From NCBI RefSeq assembly GCF_002993965.1, contig NZ_POST01000002.1:159783-206397 (forward strand): a stretch of 46,615 nt of DNA, read 5' to 3'. Below, piece by piece: positions 41,429 to 46,615 of the stretch. Position 1 is the stretch's first letter. Every line of letters begins with the position of its first letter. Position numbers and translations under genes: made by a program. The notes beneath the pieces are model-generated. The model was not told the origin of the DNA. It saw only the letters and a list, made by a program, of their open reading frames with translations, and did not search any database. The DNA comes from Apilactobacillus timberlakei. Lineage in GTDB: Bacteria; Bacillota; Bacilli; Lactobacillales; Lactobacillaceae.

Positions 41429-41477
41429 AAAAAGCTGTCCATTAGCCAATCATTAGGTTAATGGACAGCTTTTATTT
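41429..41477. terminator. bidirectional terminator between purD and the membrane-protein gene
   Basis: AAAAGCTGTCCATTA and TAATGGACAGCTTTT pair perfectly, extended by GCC with GGT. T-runs occur on both strands, so it serves purD (plus) and the convergent minus-strand gene. Confidence 0.93.
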
Positions 41478-41919
41478 AAATGTTAACATTTTTGTTTTGA
41501 ATAAATGTATTTAGTAAATTTATTATGCTTATAAATTCGATAATTATGAACATTTCAAATGGAAGCTCTTTATATATAAAATAAAAATAAATTATAAATA
41601 TAATTAAACTTACGTTTACTAAGAACTTAAAATTTTTGTTTGCTTTAGTAAAGTTTAAAATGGCTTGTATTATCATCAAAAAAGCTAATACTGCAAGCAT
41701 AAATACCAACATATGAGCATAATGTCCACTTGATCCAGAATACATCATTGATACAAGTCCAAAGAACATAGCAAATCCTATTTCAAAGATGGATAGTACA
41801 AAGTTTATTATTACTGTCATATATGAATATAACACAACCTTTTTTTGTTGAAATTTTAAAAAATTAGATGCCTTTATGGCGGGAATTAATGCCATTCGTC
41901 CACGGGCTGGAGACTCCAT
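41476..41919 (-). CDS. hypothetical polytopic membrane protein
   Basis: 147 residues with four predicted membrane segments (about 28-52, 66-86, 98-116 and 119-139 by hydrophobicity). A basic N-terminal segment (about 14-27, KASNFLKFQQKK) comes before the first helix. I recognise no family. The ribosome binding site before the ATG is poor (AGAAG), so the start is uncertain; a Met at residue 9 is an alternative. The gene stands alone between the purine terminator and a decayed gene on the same strand, in an accessory-looking stretch. Confidence 0.6.
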   Translation of the reverse strand: MESPARGRMALIPAIKASNFLKFQQKKVVLYSYMTVIINFVLSIFEIGFAMFFGLVSMMYSGSSGHYAHMLVFMLAVLAFLMIIQAILNFTKANKNFKFLVNVSLIIFIIYFYFIYKELPFEMFIIIEFISIINLLNTFIQNKNVNI

Positions 41920-41998
41920 CTTTATTCTTCTATTTTTTACCTAAAATTAATTTTATTTTAGAGACCTTTTTTATCAAATTGAGCATTCCCATTGAAGG

Positions 41999-42375
41999 TT
42001 AATGTTTTTTACTATTATCTCTTTTTAAATTATCAATTATGATATTGCTTTCATTACTATTTGAGCTCATCTTTTGATCATTTTTAATGATATATTTATA
42101 AGAAACATTATTATCTTTTTCCATATTTCTTATATCATTACCTTTAAATAAAGATTCATCATCTAATTGGACTATTTGATCATTCTTTACGTCAAAATAT
42201 ATATTTTTATTACTTCCATCATCTGTGTTATCAAAAATCGGTGATTTTACTTGCTAAGTGTAATTATCATTAGATTGATTTAATATTTGTTTTGTAGAAT
42301 TGTTAGATGATCTTCCATATAAAGTGATTATGATAACTATTATTGATTTTATAGTAATTGAAATTTTTTAGACAT
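41999..42375 (-). pseudogene. decayed gene for a small membrane-anchored protein
   Basis: Reading the minus strand from the ATG at 42375, MSKK is followed by an A6 run. A shift of one base there opens a frame with a hydrophobic anchor (ISITIKSIIVIITLY) and a Ser/Asn-rich, then charged, soluble domain of about 110 residues. The domain contains NKNIYFDVKNDQIVQLDDESLF and ends KRDNSKKH at the stop 41999-42001. A TAG at 42254-42256 interrupts this frame. So at least one frameshift and one nonsense change separate it from an intact gene. Family not recognised; the anchor plus hydrophilic domain suggests an exported protein. Confidence 0.55.
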
Positions 42376-42404
42376 ATTTACAGATTCTTTATTAAAGTAA
42401 ATCA

Positions 42405-42418
42405 TGAAAACGTTTAGA
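42405..42418. promoter_or_regulatory. cre-like site (CcpA) upstream of the leader promoter
   Basis: TGAAAACGTTTAGA matches the degenerate cre pattern TGWAANCGNTNWCA at all but one fixed position (G for C at position 13). Its end is 30 bp upstream of the -35 at 42449. Carbon control of the downstream peptide-binding gene is inference. Confidence 0.35.
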
Positions 42419-42448
42419 AAATTAAATATTTATAATAACTCGTTATAT

Positions 42449-42477
42449 TTGACTTATGCATTTATTTAAAGTATTAT
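42449..42477 (+). promoter_or_regulatory. promoter of the Cys-leader/oppA unit
   Basis: TTGACT, a 17-bp spacer and TATTAT: the best sigma-A match in this part of the window. It is 40 bp before the small leader reading frame and the only good promoter before the peptide-binding gene. The TATAAT at 42722-42727 has no -35 and would start transcription inside the ribosome binding site of oppA. Confidence 0.75.
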
Positions 42478-42516
42478 TCATGATAATAAATTATACGAAA
42501 GGAGGACTATCACATT

Positions 42517-42600
42517 ATGAAACGTTTATTTAATAACCAATGTAAATGTTGTTGTATTTTAAATGTTAGCACTAATGTGGTAGCCCTTTTTAGCATGTAA
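42517..42600 (+). CDS. 27-codon Cys-rich leader peptide
   Basis: A small frame with a near-perfect ribosome binding site (AAAGGAGG, 42498-42505). The product is 27 residues and contains QCKCCCIL at positions 8-15: codons 9, 11, 12 and 13 are all TGT. Four of five consecutive codons for Cys is very unlikely by chance in such AT-rich DNA. The last part of the frame (42564-42581) can pair with the 5' arm of the terminator that follows. I interpret it as an attenuator leader peptide whose translation senses charged tRNA-Cys. An alternative is the remnant of a lipoprotein signal sequence: one frame over, the end reads FLAC, but that frame has a TAG just before. Confidence 0.65.
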   Translation: MKRLFNNQCKCCCILNVSTNVVALFSM

Positions 42601-42656
42601 TGTTTTATCTTATATAGAATGAATTAGTACATATAATTTTTAACTTACATAACTAG

Positions 42657-42711
42657 AGCCACTAGATATTAGGCTAGCATTTTTTGTTAGCGCTTATCTA
42701 GTGGCTTTTTT
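42657..42711 (+). terminator. attenuator terminator before oppA
   Basis: The outer stem of 12 bp is perfect (AGCCACTAGATA 42657-42668 with TATCTAGTGGCT 42695-42706). An inner stem follows: GCTAGCA 42673-42679 with TGTTAGC 42685-42691, loop TTTTT. A T-run completes it. It terminates the leader transcript 37 bp before the oppA start. The competing antiterminator uses 42564-42570 with 42673-42679 (7 bp), 42572-42576 with 42668-42672 (5 bp) and 42577-42581 with 42658-42662 (5 bp). Confidence 0.85.
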
Positions 42712-42747
42712 GTTTGATTTATATAATATTTTAGAGGAGTGAAAGGT

Positions 42748-44376
42748 ATGAATTTTTATAAAGCATTATTATCTTCTGCATTATTAATAACTGCTGGGGG
42801 TGTTTTGACTGCTTGTGGTAACAATGAAACAAGTAAAAGTAAGTCACAAACTCTAAACTTATCAGCTAATAGTCGTTTAGATACTATTGATATATCTAAA
42901 TCTGGTGGGTATGGATCAACCGGTAATGTATATGAAAGTTTTTATCGCTTGGGAGAAAAAGGGGCAATTACTCCAGGACTTGCTTCTAAAGGTTATAGCA
43001 GTAGGGATGGTAAAACATGGACTTTTAAAATAAGAAGCGCTAAATTTAGTAATGGCGATCCAATTACTGCAAATGATTTTGTATATTCTTGGCGTCGTAC
43101 AGTTAATCCTAAAACAAAGGCTCAATATTCTTATTTATTTAATGCTGTTAAAAATGGCCAACAAATTAATGCTGGTAATATGAGTCCTAATAAATTAGGC
43201 ATTAAATCAATAGATAAACATACAGTACAAATTAATTTGAACAAACCAGTTGCTTACTTTAAAACACTGATGGCATATCCATTATTTGGTCCACAAAGTA
43301 AAAAGACTGTACAAAAGTATGGAAGCAAGTATGGTACTAATTCAAAATACATGGTCTATTCTGGTCCATTTAAAATCGTTAATTGGAATGGAGTAGGTGA
43401 TAAGTGGTCATATGTAAAGAATAACAACTATTGGGATAAGAAGGCTGTAAAATTAAATAGAATTAATTATAGCTTTGTTAGTGATAGTACAACTAGTTTA
43501 AATTTGTATAATCAAGGGCTACTAGATGTGACCCCATTAGCTACTGATCAATTACAGAACTATAGAAATGATAATACAATGAAAGACTACTCTTATTCAA
43601 TGATTTCTTACTTAAGGTATAATTTTAATAGTCAAAATAAAGCATTGCATAATAAAAATATTCGCCGTGCTATATCATTATCAATTGATAGGTCATTATT
43701 ATCACAAAAGGTATTGTATTTAAAAGGTTCATCTGAGGTTACAGGTTTTGTTCCTAAGGGCTTAGCATACAGTCCAATTAATAAAAAAGATTTTTCAGAG
43801 CAACAATCAGTCAATAATACATTAAATTACAATCCCAAATTAGCCAAAGCTTTATTTAAGAAAGGGCTAAAAGAGTTGGGGATGAATAGTGTATCTATTA
43901 ATTTATCAAATAGTAATGATAACAATAATTCAAACGTTGCTGCTCAATACTTAAAAGAACAATTAGAAAGTAATCTTAAAGGGATGAAGGTTCAATTAAC
44001 CAGTTTGCCGGCAAAAATTTATACACAAAATGAACAAGATGGAAAATTTGATGTGGGCTTAGACACATGGGGCGGTGACTTTAATGATCCAATTACCTTC
44101 CTTCAAATTCCACAAAAAGGAACACCTTATAATTATGGAAAATATGAAAATAATAAATATGATAATTTAATTAATAAAGCAGAAAATGAAGATGCTAACA
44201 ATCAGGGAAAACGTTGGGATGATTTAATTGATGCTAGTAAAGAATTAAGCAAAGATCAGGGTGTAACACCATTATTTCAAAATAGCGCTTATTATCTACA
44301 AAAAAATAACATTCACGGAATCATCCATAATACTGCAGGAACTCAATGGAATTATAAATATGCTTATATAGGTTAA
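42748..44376 (+). CDS. oligopeptide ABC transporter substrate-binding lipoprotein
   Basis: Family 5 solute-binding protein (OppA/DppA type) of 542 residues that captures peptides outside the membrane. A signal peptide with lipobox LTAC puts the lipidated Cys at residue 23. The SBP_bac_5 core is clear: PGLASKGYSSRDGKTWTFKIR, FSNGDPITANDFVYSWRRTVNP, NIRRAISLSIDRSLL and DVGLDTWGGDFNDP. The ATG at 42748 has AGAGGAG upstream; a GTG at 42739 overlaps it. No permease or ATPase genes are nearby, so it must share an Opp/Dpp system encoded elsewhere. The ligand cannot be read; the Cys-rich leader upstream suggests Cys-containing peptides or glutathione, as an inference. Confidence 0.93.
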   Translation: MNFYKALLSSALLITAGGVLTACGNNETSKSKSQTLNLSANSRLDTIDISKSGGYGSTGNVYESFYRLGEKGAITPGLASKGYSSRDGKTWTFKIRSAKFSNGDPITANDFVYSWRRTVNPKTKAQYSYLFNAVKNGQQINAGNMSPNKLGIKSIDKHTVQINLNKPVAYFKTLMAYPLFGPQSKKTVQKYGSKYGTNSKYMVYSGPFKIVNWNGVGDKWSYVKNNNYWDKKAVKLNRINYSFVSDSTTSLNLYNQGLLDVTPLATDQLQNYRNDNTMKDYSYSMISYLRYNFNSQNKALHNKNIRRAISLSIDRSLLSQKVLYLKGSSEVTGFVPKGLAYSPINKKDFSEQQSVNNTLNYNPKLAKALFKKGLKELGMNSVSINLSNSNDNNNSNVAAQYLKEQLESNLKGMKVQLTSLPAKIYTQNEQDGKFDVGLDTWGGDFNDPITFLQIPQKGTPYNYGKYENNKYDNLINKAENEDANNQGKRWDDLIDASKELSKDQGVTPLFQNSAYYLQKNNIHGIIHNTAGTQWNYKYAYIG

Positions 44377-44381
44377 AATGT

Positions 44382-44443
44382 TTTACAAAGAATTCTTCAT
44401 ATGAAATAATGTATTTTCGCGCTATAAGTAAAATACATTATTT
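44382..44443 (+). promoter_or_regulatory. hxlAB promoter with overlapping operator-like dyad
   Basis: A candidate promoter (TTTACA 44382-44387, 17-bp spacer, AATAAT 44405-44410) is overlapped by a perfect 14-bp inverted repeat: AAATAATGTATTTT (44404-44417) and AAAATACATTATTT (44430-44443), 12 bp apart. The dyad covers the -10 to about +26, ending just before the AAAGGAG of hxlA. It looks like a repressor operator. As an RNA hairpin it could also end oppA transcription, but it has no proper T-tract. Confidence 0.55.
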
Positions 44444-44460
44444 AAAAGGAGATTTAATTT

Positions 44461-45087
44461 ATGAAATTACAATTAGCAATTGACTTAGAAGATATTGATG
44501 GTGCAATGAACTTAATTGAAAAAACCAAAGACAGTGTGGATGTATTTGAATACGGAACTCCTTTAGTAATTAACTTTGGTTTAGAAGGCCTAAAGAAGAT
44601 TAGAGATAGATTCCCGGATATTACATTATTAGCTGATGCTAAAATTATGGATGTTGCTTCATATGAAGTAAGTCAAGCATTCAAATATGGTGCTGATATA
44701 ACAACTATTTTAGGTGTGGCTGAAGATCAATCCATCAAGGATGCAATTAAGACAACTCATGAAATGGGCAAAGAATTACTTGTAGATATGATTGGTGTTC
44801 AAGATATCGCTAAACGTGCTCAAGAACTAGATAAAATGGGCGCTGATTATATCGGTACTCATACTGGTTATGATTTACAAGCACTGGGTAAAACCCCATT
44901 TGAAGACTTACACACCATTAAAGAAAATGTTAAAGAAACTAAAACAGCTGTTGCGGGTGGAATTAAGGTCAATACAGCAGAAAAAATCATTAACGAACAA
45001 CCTGATTTATTGATTGTTGGTGGTGGTATTTCTACAGTTGATGATCCTGCTAAAGCTGCTAAAGAAATTAAGGCAATGATGAAATAA
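44461..45087 (+). CDS. hxlA: 3-hexulose-6-phosphate synthase
   Basis: Aldol condensation of formaldehyde with ribulose 5-phosphate (reversible). Orotidine-decarboxylase superfamily TIM barrel of 208 residues: LQLAIDLEDIDGAMNLIEKT, DVFEYGTPLVINFGLEGL, LLADAKIMDVASYEVSQAF (the DxKxxD catalytic motif) and VAGGIKVNT. The gene overlaps hxlB by 1 bp (TAATG). It differs from the paralogous KGPDC/UlaD enzymes by its partner: an SIS-domain isomerase follows directly. Formaldehyde detoxification, or ribose-phosphate supply by the reverse reaction, are both possible here. Confidence 0.9.
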   Translation: MKLQLAIDLEDIDGAMNLIEKTKDSVDVFEYGTPLVINFGLEGLKKIRDRFPDITLLADAKIMDVASYEVSQAFKYGADITTILGVAEDQSIKDAIKTTHEMGKELLVDMIGVQDIAKRAQELDKMGADYIGTHTGYDLQALGKTPFEDLHTIKENVKETKTAVAGGIKVNTAEKIINEQPDLLIVGGGISTVDDPAKAAKEIKAMMK

Positions 45088-45623
45088 TGAATTATTTGGA
45101 AAATATTTTAGCAGAATTATCTAATTCTGCTAAAAATATAGATAATCAAAATATTTCTAATGAAATTATTAAAAGTAATCAAATATTCACTCATGGTTTG
45201 GGCCGCTCAGGCTTAGTTTTAAAAATGTTTGCGATGAGATTGGCTCAATTAGGCCACAATAGCAACGTTGTTGGTGAAACAACCACAAAATCAATTCATA
45301 AAGATGATTTGTTGATTTTGGCATCTGGTTCAGGCAATACAGCACAAGTTAAAATTGTTGCTCAAGAAGCTAAAAAAGTTGGTGCTAATGTCATTTTAAT
45401 TACATCAAATGAAGATTCTGAAATTGGTAATATTGCTGACTATGTTGTTAATATTCAAAGTAAATCTAAATATGAAAATGATGATTCAATAACTATTCAA
45501 CCAATGGGATCATTATTTGAACAAACTTTAATGTTATATTTAGATTCAGTTGTCTTACAATTAATGAATGAAGAAAATATAAATGAATCTGATATGATGA
45601 ATAATCATGCAAATTTAGAATAG
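45087..45623 (+). CDS. hxlB: 6-phospho-3-hexuloisomerase
   Basis: Isomerises 3-hexulose 6-phosphate and fructose 6-phosphate, joining HxlA to glycolysis. A 178-residue SIS-domain protein: HGLGRSGLVLKMFAMRLAQLGHNSNVVGETTTKSIHKDDLLILASGSGNTAQVK is the sugar-phosphate-binding core, with IQPMGSLFEQTLMLYLDSVVL near the C-terminus. The ATG overlaps the hxlA stop, so translation is coupled. A perfect hairpin terminator follows, just before dif. Confidence 0.9.
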   Translation: MNYLENILAELSNSAKNIDNQNISNEIIKSNQIFTHGLGRSGLVLKMFAMRLAQLGHNSNVVGETTTKSIHKDDLLILASGSGNTAQVKIVAQEAKKVGANVILITSNEDSEIGNIADYVVNIQSKSKYENDDSITIQPMGSLFEQTLMLYLDSVVLQLMNEENINESDMMNNHANLE

Positions 45624-45634
45624 TTATTTTAATG

Positions 45635-45666
45635 AAAAGCTCTATATTAATATAGAGCTTTTTTGT
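45635..45666 (+). terminator. intrinsic terminator after hxlB
   Basis: A perfect 12-bp palindromic stem (AAAAGCTCTATA with TATAGAGCTTTT) with a TTAA apex, followed by TTTTG. Confidence 0.93.
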
Positions 45667-45683
45667 TTTAACATTTTATAACT

Positions 45684-45711
45684 ACTTCGTATAATATATA
45701 TTATGTAAAGT
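45684..45711 (+). other. dif chromosome dimer resolution site
   Basis: A 28-bp site with the XerC-type arm ACTTCGTATAA (45684-45694), a 6-bp TA-only centre (45695-45700) and the XerD-type arm TTATGTAAAGT (45701-45711). Compared with the B. subtilis dif site as I remember it, there are three mismatches (positions 6, 9 and 27), and the centre and most of the right arm are identical. It lies in a non-coding stretch between two terminators, exactly where gene direction switches from plus to minus. Confidence 0.88.
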
Positions 45712-45768
45712 AGAAAAATAAATAAAAATATAGAACACTTTCCTGCTCCCTACTTAAAACATTAATAA

Positions 45769-45797
45769 AAAAGCCAAAGATTTTATCTTTGGCTTTT
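45769..45797. terminator. bidirectional terminator beside the GH20 gene
   Basis: AAAAGCCAAAGAT and ATCTTTGGCTTTT pair perfectly across TTT. It overlaps the GH20 stop on the minus strand and would also stop transcription entering from the dif side. Confidence 0.88.
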
Positions 45798-46615
45798 AAA
45801 AACTTTTTGAATAACTTAGATAACTTTTTATATAAGTTTTTAGATTATTATATAAATTTAAATTAGAAATATTGTAATTATCATCGTTCCAAATTGACAA
45901 TTGCATTCCAATATTCTTTTTACTTTTATCTAGATGATTAGTATCATTATTATTCCAAATTTGTGGATCCCATTGTTTTAAACTATTTTTCCAAAATTGT
46001 ATATTATGCTGGTTAAATAGTTTTTCATTAGCAATTAAGTATAAATAATAAAAATTACAGTTAATGGTTTTAAGGCCTGCTTTATTCAATTCTGGCATCG
46101 TAGCTCTTAATGCCATATTTCGATCACTTTGTTCTTTATTAGCCCTTTGGCCACTATAACTCCAATAATCTATTAAAATATTTTTATTATATTGATTAAT
46201 AACATTTTTATGAAAAGCATCATTCCACATAATCATCTTTATATTATGTTGGTTAACGTAATTATCCATATCATTAATATATTTAACTATTTGATTTTCT
46301 TGTTTGTTATTAGCTACAGTTATTTCATCCCCACCAATTGATATATGAGCATGAGGTTTGATTAAAGGTAAATATTCACTAATTATCCTTTTAGATAATT
46401 TTATTGTTTTAGGATTAGAATAGTCCATTTCATTATATCCATCATTTCTAACAATTTGTCTATATAAAGTATCTTCACCGTTTATTTTTAATAAATTAAA
46501 GATACTTTGTGCATGCCCTGGTACATCTACCTCAGGGATAATTTCAATGTTTTGATTGTATCCGTAGTTAATAATATCTTTTAACTGTTCTTTACTTAAA
46601 AATGGTAGTTTAGTT
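45796..46615 (-). CDS. GH20 beta-N-acetylhexosaminidase (5' part outside the window)
   Basis: C-terminal 273 codons of a glycoside hydrolase family 20 enzyme; the frame runs off the window edge, so the ATG at 46428 is internal. The TIM-barrel motifs are clear: IIPEVDVPGHAQS and HISIGGDE, the Asp-Glu pair that does substrate-assisted catalysis. Tyr/Trp-rich segments such as IDYWSYSGQRAN and IGMQLSIWNDDN follow, as expected for a GlcNAc pocket. It releases terminal GlcNAc/GalNAc from glycans or chitin fragments. Signal peptide not visible. It is the only gene in the window beyond dif and lies on the opposite strand from the bulk. Confidence 0.9.
   Translation of the reverse strand, partial: TKLPFLSKEQLKDIINYGYNQNIEIIPEVDVPGHAQSIFNLLKINGEDTLYRQIVRNDGYNEMDYSNPKTIKLSKRIISEYLPLIKPHAHISIGGDEITVANNKQENQIVKYINDMDNYVNQHNIKMIMWNDAFHKNVINQYNKNILIDYWSYSGQRANKEQSDRNMALRATMPELNKAGLKTINCNFYYLYLIANEKLFNQHNIQFWKNSLKQWDPQIWNNNDTNHLDKSKKNIGMQLSIWNDDNYNISNLNLYNNLKTYIKSYLSYSKSF

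Noticed and set aside
42657-42711. T-box or other tRNA-sensing riboswitch before oppA
   Set aside because: No T-box core (GGGTGGNACCGCG-like) or specifier stem is present; the small Cys frame with its terminator explains the region better.
42722-42727. TATAAT just before oppA as an independent promoter
   Set aside because: No -35 at 16-18 bp, and the start point would fall in the ribosome binding site.
45684-45711. Strong similarity to the phage P1 loxP site
   Set aside because: The resemblance is real in the left arm, but the match to Firmicute dif is better, and XerC is encoded nearby; both sites belong to the same recombinase superfamily.
1-46615. CRISPR arrays, insertion sequences or prophage
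   Set aside because: No regularly spaced repeats, transposase frames or phage structural genes were seen; the only recombinase-like genes are XerC and the degenerate homologue at 5859-6692.

Overview
The window comes from a low-GC Firmicute, most likely a member of the Lactobacillaceae. The evidence is the very AT-rich DNA, strong GGAGG ribosome binding sites, frequent TTG starts, and gene orders shared with bacilli (cmk-rpsA-der-hup, ypmR-ypmS-yozE, rbgA-rnhB-dprA-topA-xerC, parE-parC, and a full purEKCSQLFMNHD run). A heterofermentative relative of Fructilactobacillus or Apilactobacillus would fit, but the genus cannot be fixed from sequence alone.

Layout. 1-6.7 kb: a LysM membrane protein, CMP kinase, S1 protein, the Der GTPase, HU, a TPR protein and a degenerate tyrosine-recombinase-like gene on the minus strand. 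6.8-14.0 kb: CCA-adding enzyme, an ABC-F ATPase, thymidylate synthase with dihydrofolate reductase, a DegV protein, an SGNH hydrolase and the YpmS/YozE pair. 14.1-20.7 kb: ribosome assembly GTPase RbgA, RNase HII, DprA, topoisomerase I, XerC and an aldose-epimerase-like protein. 20.8-26.1 kb: plsY diverges from parE-parC across a LexA-type box. 26.2-29.9 kb: a LysR regulator, Mn-dependent pyrophosphatase, msrB-msrA and a YdjM-type membrane protein. 30.0-41.4 kb: ten contiguous purine genes plus purD behind a paired PurR box, with a tRNA-like element lacking an anticodon arm between purH and purD. 41.5-45.6 kb: accessory-looking DNA with an orphan membrane protein, a decayed gene, a solitary oligopeptide-binding lipoprotein and hxlA-hxlB. 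45.7 kb to the end: a dif site, then a minus-strand GH20 hexosaminidase cut by the window edge.

The most interesting structure is upstream of the oligopeptide-binding protein. A good promoter is followed by a strong ribosome binding site and a 27-codon reading frame with four Cys codons (Cys-Lys-Cys-Cys-Cys). A strong intrinsic terminator then stands directly before the transport gene. The last third of the small frame imitates the 3' arm of that terminator and can pair with its 5' arm. This is the architecture of ribosome-mediated attenuation, and I propose a cysteine-responsive switch.

The dif site explains the larger plan. Nearly all genes up to it run on the plus strand and the only gene after it runs on the minus strand, as expected at a replication terminus. 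XerC, one of the expected dif recombinases, is encoded about 26 kb away, as are both subunits of the decatenating topoisomerase IV.
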